Below, piece after piece: positions 26,103-38,318 of a stretch of 55,544 nt of DNA; within the stretch, counting starts at the first letter, position 1, and every line of letters begins with the position of its first letter. The DNA comes from Alkalilacustris brevis. GTDB lineage: Bacteria > Pseudomonadota > Alphaproteobacteria > Rhodobacterales > Rhodobacteraceae. The notes beneath the pieces are model-generated. The model was given only the letters and a program-made list of their open reading frames with translations, was not told the DNA's origin and did not search any database. The position numbers and the translations under genes were made by a program. The DNA lies in NCBI RefSeq assembly GCF_003350345.1, contig NZ_QNVJ01000058.1, positions 1 to 55,544 of the forward strand, written 5' to 3'.

Positions 26103-26186
26103 GCCTCCGGCCGGGATATTTTGCCACAGTGAATTTGCAGCCGCGCCATCGCCCTTCACTGTGAAGAAAATATCCGCGCCGCAGGC
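26103..26186. repeat. Interspersed palindromic repeat, full element (copy B)
   Basis: The left arm GCCTCCGGCCGGGATATTTT continues with GCCACAGTGAA. The right arm is CCCTTCACTGTGAAGAAAAT followed by ATCCGCGCCGCAGGC. The arms are imperfect reverse complements, so the whole element can fold back on itself. The right arm recurs at 42762 and inside xdhA at 30366. Position: just past the end of dnaE. Confidence 0.7.
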
Positions 26187-26209
26187 CCCCGCCGGTCGGG
26201 CGCGCGCGC

Positions 26210-29653
<3,444 letters not shown>

Positions 29654-29722
29654 GCCACAAGGTTAGGCGCAGCCGGGCAAAAGCGAAAGTAGGTTGCCGC
29701 AGGAAAATGCCTCACGCCACGA

Positions 29723-29776
29723 ACCCCCTTGCATGGGCGGCATTTTGCCGCTTTGCTGAAAACCACAGCAGGGGGT
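29723..29776. promoter_or_regulatory. Nested inverted repeat upstream of xdhA
   Basis: ACCCCC (29723-29728) pairs with GGGGGT (29771-29776). Inside lies the perfect hairpin GCGGCA-TTT-TGCCGC (29737-29751). The pair sits in the 202-base gap between dnaE and xdhA, about 80 bases before the xdhA start. It could be an operator or a leader structure; I cannot match it to a known family. Confidence 0.3.
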
Positions 29777-29855
29777 AGCGCCGACCTTACGCCGCATCGG
29801 GTCAGGCACCAGGGTCCCCCACCCAGAGACTGGTAACGCGGCAGGTCACTGATAC

Positions 29856-31337
29856 ATGACACAAACAGCGTTTCTGTTGAACGGAGCGCCCGTCACGCTG
29901 GCAAACTGCCCGGCCACGCGCACGCTGCTCGACTGGCTGCGCGAGGAACGCGGCCTCTCCGGCACCAAGGAGGCCTGCTGCGAGGGCGATTGCGGGGCCT
30001 GCACCGTCATGGTTACCGACGCAAACGGCAGCCGCGCGCTCAACGCCTGCATCCTGATGCTGCCGCAACTGCATGGCAAGGCCGTGCGCACGGTCGAAGG
30101 CATCGCGGCCCCCGACGGCACCCTCCACCCGGTGCAGCAGGCGATGATCGACCACCACGGCAGCCAATGCGGCTTCTGCACACCCGGTTTCATCGTCTCG
30201 ATGGCCGTGGGCCACCTCAACGCGCACCCCGCCCCCGATACGCTGCTGGCCGGCAACCTGTGCCGCTGCACCGGCTACGCCCCGATCCTGCGCGCGGCCC
30301 GCGCCGCCGCCTCCGCCCCGGTTCCCGACTGGATGCGCGACGACCAGAAAGCCATCGCCGATCTGCCCTTCACTGTGGGCCAAGTATCCTCGGGGGGTGG
30401 CCCCGCCCAGGCGGGGCCGGGGGGCAGACAGCCCCCCGCAACTTCAGGGTCCGGGGGCAGACAGCCCCCCGATTCGGCCGCCGGCTTTCGTCCCGGCAGT
30501 TCCGATGAATTGGCCGCATGGTATGCCGCCAACCCCGAGGCCCGGCTGATTGCAGGCGCCACCGATGTGGGGCTGTGGGTCACCAAGGCACTGCGCGATC
30601 TCGGGCCGGTGGCCTTCATCGCAGGGATTGAGGATCTGCGCGGCCTTTCGTTCGACGACCACCATCTCAAGGCAGGCGCCTGCGTCACACTCGCCGAGTT
30701 CGGCGCCGCCATCGCCCCGGCCTATCCCGCGCTCGGCGAACTGGTTCGCCGCTTCGGGTCCGAACAGGTGCGCAACGCTGCCACGGTGGGGGGCAACATC
30801 GCCAATGGCTCACCGATCGGCGACCTGCCGCCGGCACTCATCGCGCTGGGCGCACGGCTGCACTTGCGCTGTGGCGATGCACGCCGAGAGATCGCGCTCG
30901 AGGATTTCTTCCTCGATTACGGCAAGCAGGACCGTGCCCCCGGCGAATTCGTCGAAGGTGTCAGTGTCACGAGGCAGCCGGGGCGGCTTTTCTGCTACAA
31001 GCTGTCCAAGCGGCTCGATCAGGATATCTCGGCCGTCTGTGGCGCCTTCTTCATCACGCTCGACGGCGGCGATCGGGTCGCGCAGGCCCGCATCGCCTAT
31101 GGCGGCATGGCCGGGGTGCCTGCGCGTGCCCGCGCGCTCGAGGCGGCGCTGGAAGGGCTGGACTGGCGGCCCGAGGCAGTGGCGGGCGTGCTCGACGCCT
31201 TGAGCGAAGATTTCAGCCCGATCAGTGACATGCGCGCCTCGGGCGGCTACCGGATGCGCGCCGCGGGCAACATGCTTCTGCGCGCCTGCCATGAAAGCCG
31301 GGGCGGCGGTGTCAGCATACTGGAGGTCGCGCCATGA
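29856..31337 (+). CDS. xdhA: Xanthine dehydrogenase small subunit XdhA
   Basis: 493 residues carrying two [2Fe-2S] clusters and FAD. It takes electrons from the molybdenum subunit and passes them to NAD+. Cluster cysteines are in CCEGDCGAC, CGFCTPGF and LCRCTGYAP. The FAD domain has LIAGATDVGLWV and GGNIANGSPIGD. Between them, residues about 171-206 are an unusual Gly/Pro/Gln-rich linker with GGRQPP twice. At DNA level that linker is an interspersed repeat (separate entry), which roughly accounts for this copy being about 30 residues longer than Rhodobacter XdhA. The first gene of a coupled operon; the stop overlaps xdhB as ATGA. Confidence 0.96.
   Translation: MTQTAFLLNGAPVTLANCPATRTLLDWLREERGLSGTKEACCEGDCGACTVMVTDANGSRALNACILMLPQLHGKAVRTVEGIAAPDGTLHPVQQAMIDHHGSQCGFCTPGFIVSMAVGHLNAHPAPDTLLAGNLCRCTGYAPILRAARAAASAPVPDWMRDDQKAIADLPFTVGQVSSGGGPAQAGPGGRQPPATSGSGGRQPPDSAAGFRPGSSDELAAWYAANPEARLIAGATDVGLWVTKALRDLGPVAFIAGIEDLRGLSFDDHHLKAGACVTLAEFGAAIAPAYPALGELVRRFGSEQVRNAATVGGNIANGSPIGDLPPALIALGARLHLRCGDARREIALEDFFLDYGKQDRAPGEFVEGVSVTRQPGRLFCYKLSKRLDQDISAVCGAFFITLDGGDRVAQARIAYGGMAGVPARARALEAALEGLDWRPEAVAGVLDALSEDFSPISDMRASGGYRMRAAGNMLLRACHESRGGGVSILEVAP
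30366..30475. repeat. Interspersed palindromic repeat inserted in frame within xdhA (copy C)
   Basis: CCCTTCACTGTGGGCCAAGT followed by ATCCTCGGGGGG matches the right arm of the intergenic repeat at 26153 and 42762. Then comes GGCCCCGCC-CA-GGCGGGGCC (30399-30418), a perfect 9-bp hairpin. After that, GGGGGCAGACAGCCCCCC appears twice (30420-30437 and 30453-30470), each a hairpin with the loop AGACA. The two copies are 33 bases apart, so both are read in the same frame. Confidence 0.75.
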
Positions 31338-33673
31338 GCATCCGCAACCCGCTGCCCCACGATTCCGCGCTGCGCCATGTGACCGGACAGGCGCGCTATG
31401 TCGATGACATCCCCGCGCCCGCCGGCGCGCTGCATCTGGCTTTCGGCCTTTCGGAGGTTGCGCATGGTATACTGCACGGGCTCGATCTTGAGGCCGTGCG
31501 CGCCGCCCCCGGCGTGCACGCGGTATTCACGGCGGCCGACCTGCCGCACGCCAATGATGTCAGCTCCGCCGCGCATGACGAGCCTTTGCTGGCTGATGGC
31601 CATGTGCATTACCTGGGCCAGCCGCTTTTTCTGGTGCTGGCCGACAGCCACCTGGCCGCGCGCCGCGCCGCGCGGCTGGGCCGCGCCGAGATCGACCCGC
31701 TGCCGCCGCTTCTGAGCATCGACGACGCGCTGGCCGCAGACAGCTATTTCGAAGGCGGGCCGCGCATCTGGGCGCGCGGCGATGCCGAGGCCGCAATCGC
31801 CGCCGCACCGCGCCTGATCGAGGGCGAGATCGAGATCGGCGGGCAGGAACATTTCTACCTCGAAGGCCAGGCCGCGCTGGCGCTGCCGCAGGAAGGCGGC
31901 GACATGATCGTGCATGCCTCGTCGCAGCACCCGACCGAGGTGCAGCACAAGGTGGCCGAGGTTCTGGGCGTTGCGATGCACGCGGTGCGCATCGAGGTGC
32001 GGCGCATGGGTGGTGGCTTTGGCGGCAAGGAAAGCCAGGCCAACACCCCGGCGGTGGCCTGCGCGGTGGCCGCGGCGCTTATCGGCCGCCCCTGCTGTAT
32101 GCGCTATGACCGCGACGACGATTTCATGATCACCGGCAAGCGGCACGATTTCCGCATCCAGTACCGCGCGGGGGTTGACGGGGAAGGGCGCGTGCAGGGC
32201 GTGGTCTTTCGGCAGTATGCCCGCTGCGGCTGGGCGCAGGATCTGTCGCTGCCGGTCTGCGACCGCGCCATGCTCCATGCCGACAATGCCTATTTCCTGC
32301 CCGCCGTGCGCATCGAAAGCCACCGCCTGCGTACCCACACCCAAAGCGCCACGGCCTTTCGCGGCTTTGGCGGGCCGCAGGGCATGGTCGGGGTCGAGCG
32401 GTTGATGGATCAAATCGCCCATGCGCTGGGCCGCGATCCGCTGGAAATCCGCCGCGCCAATTTCTATGATCCGCCAGCCGGGACACTCCTCGCCAAGCCA
32501 GCGAAAACGCCGCGCAACCTCACCCCCTATGGCATGGAGGTGGAGGATTTCATCCTTGATGAGATCACTGAGCAGTTGCAGAAATCTGCCAATTACACCC
32601 AACGCAAGGCTGATATTGCCACCTGGAATAGCAAAAATCCGATATTGAAGCGCGGAATCGCGCTGACGCCGGTGAAGTTCGGAATCTCTTTCACGCTAAG
32701 CCATCTCAACCAGGCCGGAGCGCTGGTGCATGTGTATCAGGATGGCTCGATCCAGCTCAATCACGGTGGCACCGAGATGGGCCAGGGGCTGTTCGGCAAG
32801 GTCGCGCAGGTGGCGGCGCATGCCTTCGGCGTGCAGGACGGCGCAGTGCGCCTGACCGCCACCGATACCGACAAGGTGCCCAACACCTCGGCCACGGCGG
32901 CCTCGTCGGGGTCGGACCTCAACGGCATGGCGGTGCGCGCGGCCTGCATGACGATCCGCGACCGGCTGGCCGGGATGCTGGCGCAAGAACATCAATGCCG
33001 CCCCGACGAGGTGCGCTTTGCCGGCGGGCGGGTGCAGGCGGGCGCGGGCGACTACAGTTTCAATGAAGTCGTCCGGCGCGCCTATCAGGCCCGGATCAGC
33101 CTGTCGGCCACGGGCTTTTACAGCACCCCCAAGCTGAGCTGGGACAGGATCGCCGGGCACGGGCGGCCGTTTTACTATTTCGCCTATGGCGCGGCGGTGA
33201 GCGAGGTGGTGCTCGACACCCTGACCGGCGAGCACCGCATCCTGCGCACCGATATCCTGCACGACGCTGGCAGCAGCCTGAACCCCGCGCTCGATATCGG
33301 CCAGATCGAAGGCGGCTATGTGCAGGGCGCGGGCTGGCTGACCACCGAGGAACTGGTCTGGGATGACAAGGGCCGGCTGCGCACCCATGCGCCCTCGACC
33401 TACAAGATCCCCGCCTTTGGCGACCGCCCGCGCGTGTTCAACGTGGTGCTCCATGACGCGCCCAACCGTGAGGATACCATTCACCGCTCCAAGGCGGTGG
33501 GCGAGCCACCCTTGATGTTGGGGATTTCGGTGCTGATGGCGCTGTCGGATGCGGTGGCGGCCTGTGGCGATGGCACGCTTTATCCCGCGCTGGATGCGCC
33601 GGCCACGCCCGAGCGGGTGCTCTGGGCGGTCGAGCGCCAGCGCGCCGCAAGCCGCCGGCAGACAGTTCCATGA
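31334..33673 (+). CDS. xdhB: Xanthine dehydrogenase large (molybdopterin) subunit XdhB
   Basis: 779 residues, close to the Rhodobacter protein. It binds the molybdenum cofactor and oxidises hypoxanthine and xanthine to urate. Visible marks: TGQARYVDDIPAP at the start, GGFGGKESQA in the cofactor region, TAFRGFGGPQG, and the catalytic glutamate in KAVGEPPLML near the end. Start and stop overlap the neighbours as ATGA, giving translational coupling with xdhA and xdhC. Confidence 0.97.
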   Translation: MSIRNPLPHDSALRHVTGQARYVDDIPAPAGALHLAFGLSEVAHGILHGLDLEAVRAAPGVHAVFTAADLPHANDVSSAAHDEPLLADGHVHYLGQPLFLVLADSHLAARRAARLGRAEIDPLPPLLSIDDALAADSYFEGGPRIWARGDAEAAIAAAPRLIEGEIEIGGQEHFYLEGQAALALPQEGGDMIVHASSQHPTEVQHKVAEVLGVAMHAVRIEVRRMGGGFGGKESQANTPAVACAVAAALIGRPCCMRYDRDDDFMITGKRHDFRIQYRAGVDGEGRVQGVVFRQYARCGWAQDLSLPVCDRAMLHADNAYFLPAVRIESHRLRTHTQSATAFRGFGGPQGMVGVERLMDQIAHALGRDPLEIRRANFYDPPAGTLLAKPAKTPRNLTPYGMEVEDFILDEITEQLQKSANYTQRKADIATWNSKNPILKRGIALTPVKFGISFTLSHLNQAGALVHVYQDGSIQLNHGGTEMGQGLFGKVAQVAAHAFGVQDGAVRLTATDTDKVPNTSATAASSGSDLNGMAVRAACMTIRDRLAGMLAQEHQCRPDEVRFAGGRVQAGAGDYSFNEVVRRAYQARISLSATGFYSTPKLSWDRIAGHGRPFYYFAYGAAVSEVVLDTLTGEHRILRTDILHDAGSSLNPALDIGQIEGGYVQGAGWLTTEELVWDDKGRLRTHAPSTYKIPAFGDRPRVFNVVLHDAPNREDTIHRSKAVGEPPLMLGISVLMALSDAVAACGDGTLYPALDAPATPERVLWAVERQRAASRRQTVP

Positions 33674-34650
33674 GCTTTGAGCCGCAAACCCTGGCGCACG
33701 AGATTGCGGCGCATGGCCCGGTTGTGCGGGTGCTGATCGCCGGGCACGAGGGATCGAGCCCGCGCGAGGCGGGCGCGTTCATGCTGGTTCATGCCGAGGG
33801 GCAATCGGGCACCATCGGGGGCGGCGCGCTGGAATATGCCGCAAGCCAGCGCGCGCGGGAGATGCTTGCACGGGCCGATCCGCATACGCTGGTCGAACGC
33901 CATGCGCTGGGCCCCCGGCTGGGCCAGTGCTGCGGCGGCGCGGTGACGCTGGTCTATGAATGGTTCGACGCCGCGCGGCTGGCTGAACTGGAGGGCCACG
34001 CCGAGAACGGCCTGATCGCCCGGCCCGTCACCGTTGAGGCCTGCCGCCGCAGCGTGCCGCCCCTTGCCCTGCGCCGCCTTCTGGCCGCTGCGCGCAACGG
34101 CGCGACACCCCCGCCGGCGGCCCCGCGGCTGGTGCAGGGCTGGCTGGTCGAGCCTGTCTCGCAACTGCGCCGGGTGCTTTGGGTCTGGGGCGCGGGGCAT
34201 GTGGGGCGCGCCATCGTCGCCATGGCCGCGCCGCTGCCGGATTTCGCCATCACCTGGGTCGATACCGCGCCGGCGCGCTTTCCCGACCCCGCGCCCGAGG
34301 GCGTGACCATTGTGCCTGCCGCCGACCCCGCCGCGCTGGTGGCCCATGCCCCGCGCGGGGCCGAGCACCTGATCCTGACCTATTCCCATGCCCTCGACCT
34401 GGAGCTTTGCCACCGGCTGCTAGGCCATGGCTTCGCCCGCGCCGGGCTGATCGGGTCGGCCAGCAAATGGGCGCGGTTCCGGGCGCGGCTGCGGGCGCTG
34501 GGGCACGCCGATGCCCGAATCGCGCGCATCACCTGCCCGATCGGTGCGCCGGAGTTGGGAAAACATCCGCAAAAGATTGCGCTTGGTGTTGTCGCTGACA
34601 TGCTGTCACGGCAGGTTGGAGCGGTTGATTCACGGGGGCAGGCCGGATGA
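33670..34650 (+). CDS. xdhC: Xanthine dehydrogenase accessory protein XdhC
   Basis: 326 residues. XdhC binds and sulfurates the molybdenum cofactor and hands it to XdhB. Marks are GHEGSSPREAGAFML, GTIGGGALEY, LGQCCGGAVTLVYE and, in the C-terminal Rossmann part, VWGAGHVGRAIV and IGSASKWARFRARL. The paired cysteines in QCCGG are typical. Overlaps both neighbours as ATGA. Confidence 0.95.
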   Translation: MSFEPQTLAHEIAAHGPVVRVLIAGHEGSSPREAGAFMLVHAEGQSGTIGGGALEYAASQRAREMLARADPHTLVERHALGPRLGQCCGGAVTLVYEWFDAARLAELEGHAENGLIARPVTVEACRRSVPPLALRRLLAAARNGATPPPAAPRLVQGWLVEPVSQLRRVLWVWGAGHVGRAIVAMAAPLPDFAITWVDTAPARFPDPAPEGVTIVPAADPAALVAHAPRGAEHLILTYSHALDLELCHRLLGHGFARAGLIGSASKWARFRARLRALGHADARIARITCPIGAPELGKHPQKIALGVVADMLSRQVGAVDSRGQAG

Positions 34651-36248
34651 GTGACACCACAGAGGCGCTGTTGCGGGTCGAGGGGATAACCCGCGCCTAT
34701 CCCGGCGTGATCGCCAATGACGACATCTCCTTCGCCATCCGCCCGGGCGAGGTGCACGCCTTGCTGGGTGAGAACGGTGCAGGCAAGTCCACACTGGTCA
34801 AGATTATCTACGGGCTGGTGCGCCCCGATGCCGGGCAGATGTGGTTTCAGGGCGCGCCCTTTCACCCCGCCGACCCGAGTGCCGCGCGCGCTGCCGGCGT
34901 TGGCATGGTATTTCAGCATTTTTCGCTCTTCGATGCGCTCGACGTGGCCGAGAACGTCGCGCTCGGCATGGAAAATGCGCCGCCCCAGCGCCAGCTTGCG
35001 CGCTCGATCCGCGAGATCAGCCAGGCCTATGGCCTGCCGCTCGACCCGTCGCGGCTGGTGGGTGAGTTGAGCGCGGGCGAGCGCCAGCGCGTCGAGATCG
35101 TGCGCTGCCTGCTGCAAAACCCCAAGCTGCTGATCATGGACGAGCCCACAAGCGTGCTGACCCCGCAGGAGGTGGAAATCCTGTTTCGCACCCTGCGCAA
35201 ACTGGCCGCCGAGGGCACCGCAATCCTTTATATCAGCCATAAGCTGGAAGAGATCCGCGCGCTGTGCGAGGCCGCCACGATCCTGCGCGATGGCCGCGTG
35301 GTCGATACCTGCAACCCGCGCGAGAAGACCGCGCGCGAATTGGCCGAGATGATGGTGGGCGGCACGCTTCAGCAACCCGCGCGGGCCAAGGCCCCCCCCG
35401 GCGAGACAGTGCTGGAACTGGACATTCGCACCTTGCCGCCCGCTTTGGCCTTCGGCACCACGCTGCGCGATCTGTCGCTGTCGGTCCGCGCGGGCGAGAT
35501 CCTGGGGATCGGCGGAGTGGCGGGCAACGGGCAGGACGAGCTGCTGGCCGTGCTTTCGGGCGAGACGCGGCTGCCGGCGCAGGCGCTCAAGCTGAGCGGG
35601 ATCGGGATAGGGCGGCTTGGTGCCGAGCGCCGCCGCGCGCTGGGGCTGCTGTCAGCGCCCGAGGAAAGGCTGGGCCATGCGGCCGCCCCCGACATGTCGC
35701 TGACGGAAAACGCCCTGCTGACCGGCGCCTCGCGCGAACGGCTGGTGTCTTCGGGCTTCATCCGCTGGGGGCGCGCGCGGGCCTTTGCGCGCCGCATCAT
35801 CCAGGAATTCGACGTGCGCACACCGGGTCCCGCAACCCCGGCGCGGGCGCTTTCGGGCGGCAATTTGCAGAAATTCGTCATCGGGCGCGAGGTCTTGCAG
35901 CGGCCTGATGTGCTGGTGGTGAACCAGCCGACATGGGGCGTGGATGCCAAGGCGGCCGCCGCGATCCGTCAGGCGCTGATGGATCTGGCGGCGCAGGGCG
36001 CGGCAGTTGTCGTGATCAGCCAGGACCTGGATGAACTCATGGAAATCGCCGACCGATTTGCCGCGCTCAATGCCGGGCGCCTCAGCCCGCCGCGCGATAT
36101 GCGTGAGCTTTCGCTTGAGGCGATCGGCCTGATGCTGGGCGGTGCCCATGACATGGAGGTTGCCGCGGATGATGCGGTCGAACGCACCGGGGAAGTGATC
36201 AGCGAACTGGTCCAGCCCGGCGCCGCCAACGAGGAGCCCCGCCCATGA
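34647..36248 (+). CDS. ABC transporter ATPase, BMP-type purine/nucleoside uptake system
   Basis: 533 residues with two nucleotide-binding domains in one chain, as in sugar and nucleoside importers. Domain 1 is complete: GENGAGKST, LSAGERQRVEIV and LLIMDEPTS. Domain 2 has the degenerate Walker A GVAGNGQDELL, LSGGNLQKFVIGRE and VVNQPTWGVDA, normal for this class. It is coupled to xdhC by ATGA and to the first permease by ATGA, so its substrate is probably a purine base or nucleoside feeding xanthine dehydrogenase. That is a context inference. Confidence 0.94.
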   Translation: MSDTTEALLRVEGITRAYPGVIANDDISFAIRPGEVHALLGENGAGKSTLVKIIYGLVRPDAGQMWFQGAPFHPADPSAARAAGVGMVFQHFSLFDALDVAENVALGMENAPPQRQLARSIREISQAYGLPLDPSRLVGELSAGERQRVEIVRCLLQNPKLLIMDEPTSVLTPQEVEILFRTLRKLAAEGTAILYISHKLEEIRALCEAATILRDGRVVDTCNPREKTARELAEMMVGGTLQQPARAKAPPGETVLELDIRTLPPALAFGTTLRDLSLSVRAGEILGIGGVAGNGQDELLAVLSGETRLPAQALKLSGIGIGRLGAERRRALGLLSAPEERLGHAAAPDMSLTENALLTGASRERLVSSGFIRWGRARAFARRIIQEFDVRTPGPATPARALSGGNLQKFVIGREVLQRPDVLVVNQPTWGVDAKAAAAIRQALMDLAAQGAAVVVISQDLDELMEIADRFAALNAGRLSPPRDMRELSLEAIGLMLGGAHDMEVAADDAVERTGEVISELVQPGAANEEPRP

Positions 36249-37330
36249 TCCGGCTTGAGCGCCGCCCGGCCCCGTCGCGATTCTGGACCGCTGCCACACC
36301 CGTGCTGGCGGTGCTGCTGACCATGCTGGCGGGGGGGCTGATGTTTGCGCTCCTGGGCAAGGACCCTGTCGCGGCGATCCGCATCATCTTCTGGGATCCG
36401 CTGTTCAATCCGCAATTCGCCTCGTATTCGCGGCCGCAGCTTCTGGTGAAGGCGGGGCCGCTGATCTTGATCGCGGTGGGGCTCTCGTTCGGGTTCCGGG
36501 CCAATATCTGGAACATCGGCGCCGAGGGGCAATACATCATCGGTGCGCTGTGTGGCGCTGGGGTGGCGCTGGCCTTCTACCCGCTGGAGGCCTGGTTCAT
36601 CTTTCCGCTGATGGTGCTGGCGGGGGCGCTGGGCGGCTGGGCCTGGGCGATGATTCCGGCGATCCTGAAGACGCGCTTCAACACCAACGAGATCCTCGTG
36701 TCGCTCCTGCTGGTTTATGTGGCCGAGCGGCTGCTGGCGGCGCTGGCGATGGGGCGGATGCGCAACCCCGAAGGCGGCGGCTTCCCCGGCTCGCGCAACA
36801 TTGCCAACTATCCTTCGGCCTCGAACACCGAACTGATCGCGAACACGGGGATGCACTGGGGCGTGGTCACGGCCTTCATCGCGGTGATCTTCGGCTACAT
36901 CCTGCTGCATCGGCACATTCTGGGCTATCATGTGCAACTGGCCGGGCAGGCCCCGCGCGCGGCGCGCTTCGCCGGGGTCAACCCAGACCGGCTGGTGATG
37001 TTCTGCCTTGGCCTCGCGGGGCTGCTGGCGGGGCTTGCAGGCATGTTCGAGGTGGCCGGCCCGGCCGGGCGCATCAATATCGACTTCGGCTCGGGCTATG
37101 GCTTCACCGCGATCATCGTGGCGTTTCTGGGCCGGCTGCATCCAATTGGCATCCTGCTGGCCGGGCTGCTTTTGGGGCTGACCTATATCGGCGGCGAGTT
37201 GGCGCAGATGATGCTGGGGCTGCCCTCGGCGGCCATTCAGGCCTTTCAGGGGATGCTTCTGTTCTTCCTTCTGGCGCTCGATATGCTGTCGAATTACCGT
37301 ATCCGGCTGAAGCCGCGCGAGGTGGCGTGA
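36245..37330 (+). CDS. ABC transporter permease 1, BMP-type uptake system
   Basis: 361-residue inner-membrane permease of the BPD_transp_2 family with about nine hydrophobic segments. Recognisable stretches are FRANIWNIGAEGQYIIGALC, RFNTNEILVSLLLVYVAERL and GYGFTAIIVAFLGRLHPIGI. These match the YufP-type subunit of nucleoside importers. The stop overlaps the start of permease 2 as TGATG. Confidence 0.94.
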   Translation: MIRLERRPAPSRFWTAATPVLAVLLTMLAGGLMFALLGKDPVAAIRIIFWDPLFNPQFASYSRPQLLVKAGPLILIAVGLSFGFRANIWNIGAEGQYIIGALCGAGVALAFYPLEAWFIFPLMVLAGALGGWAWAMIPAILKTRFNTNEILVSLLLVYVAERLLAALAMGRMRNPEGGGFPGSRNIANYPSASNTELIANTGMHWGVVTAFIAVIFGYILLHRHILGYHVQLAGQAPRAARFAGVNPDRLVMFCLGLAGLLAGLAGMFEVAGPAGRINIDFGSGYGFTAIIVAFLGRLHPIGILLAGLLLGLTYIGGELAQMMLGLPSAAIQAFQGMLLFFLLALDMLSNYRIRLKPREVA

Positions 37331-38262
37331 TGGACCTTTCCTCGATCAATCCGATCGTGCTGATCGCAAGCATGATGGCGGCGGCGACGCCGATCCTGCT
37401 GGCCGCCACGGGCGAGCTGATCTGCGAGAAATCCGGCGTGCTGAACCTCGGGGTCGAGGGGATGATGATCACCGGCGCCGTTTGTGGCTTCGTCGTTGCC
37501 GCCGGCACCGGCAACCCCTGGCTGGGCTTTGCCTTTGCGGCGCTGGCGGCGCTGGCGATTTCGCTGATCTTCGGCATCATCACGCAGGTTCTCATGGCCA
37601 ACCAGGTGGCCACGGGGCTGGGGCTGACGCTGTTCGGGCTGGGGCTGTCGGCGCTGATCGGCCAGGGCTATCAAGGGGTGCGGCCACCACGGGTGCCGCG
37701 CATCGAGATCCCCTATCTGTCCGATATCCCGGTGCTGGGGCGCATTCTGTTCAGCCATGATCCGATGGTCCACATTTCGCTGCTGCTGGTGGTGGCGGTC
37801 TGGGTATTCCTGAAGTTCACTCGCGCCGGGCTGATCCTGCGTGCGGTGGGCGAGAACCATCACGCCGCCCATGCACTGGGCTATCGCGTGGTGCGGGTGC
37901 GGCTGATGGCGATTGCCTTTGGCGGCGCGATGGCCGGGCTGGGCGGCGCCTATCTGAGCCTCGTGCGGGTGCCGCAATGGACCGAGGGCATGACCGCCGG
38001 CGCAGGCTGGATCGCGCTGGCGCTGGTGGTGTTTGCCGCCTGGCGGCCCTGGCGGCTGTTGCTGGGTGCCTATCTTTTCGGCGGCATCGTCGTCCTGCAA
38101 TTGAATCTGCAGGCCGCCGGGGTGCGCATCCCCGTCGAATACTTGGCAATGTCGCCGTATCTGATAACGATTCTCGTGCTTGTGATCATATCCTCGTCGC
38201 GCGGGCGCAACGCCCTGAACGCGCCGGGGTCATTGAACCGGACCTACCACGCCTCGCAATAG
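37330..38262 (+). CDS. ABC transporter permease 2, BMP-type uptake system
   Basis: 310-residue second permease (YufQ-like) with ATGELICEKSGVLNLGVEGMM near the start, LRAVGENHHAAHALGYRVV, and AGAGWIALALVVFAAWRPW. The same frame is open far upstream, but the real start is the ATG at 37330, which overlaps the previous stop and gives the family N-terminus MDLSSINPIVLIASMMAAATP. The protein ends in a short polar tail. Confidence 0.94.
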   Translation: MDLSSINPIVLIASMMAAATPILLAATGELICEKSGVLNLGVEGMMITGAVCGFVVAAGTGNPWLGFAFAALAALAISLIFGIITQVLMANQVATGLGLTLFGLGLSALIGQGYQGVRPPRVPRIEIPYLSDIPVLGRILFSHDPMVHISLLLVVAVWVFLKFTRAGLILRAVGENHHAAHALGYRVVRVRLMAIAFGGAMAGLGGAYLSLVRVPQWTEGMTAGAGWIALALVVFAAWRPWRLLLGAYLFGGIVVLQLNLQAAGVRIPVEYLAMSPYLITILVLVIISSSRGRNALNAPGSLNRTYHASQ

Positions 38263-38276
38263 ACGGGGCCCAAACC

Positions 38277-38295
38277 GGCACGCCGCAGGCGTGCC
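38277..38295 (+). promoter_or_regulatory. Intercistronic hairpin before the BMP-family binding protein
   Basis: GGCACGCC-GCA-GGCGTGCC forms an 8-bp perfect stem with a three-base loop, 14 bases after the permease stop and 24 before the next start. No U-run follows. It may be an mRNA processing or stability element that lets the binding protein be made in larger amounts. Role inferred. Confidence 0.5.
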
Positions 38296-38318
38296 CCGTT
38301 CAACAGGGAGAACGCCCG

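Noticed and set aside
30420-30470. CRISPR-like repeat pair within xdhA
   Set aside because: There are only two units, 15 bases apart, with hairpin structure, and they are part of an interspersed repeat inside an open gene. No cas genes are present.
36550-37329. Upstream extension of permease 2 by about 260 codons
   Set aside because: It overlaps permease 1 in another frame and is not permease-like. The ATG at 37330 gives the family N-terminus.
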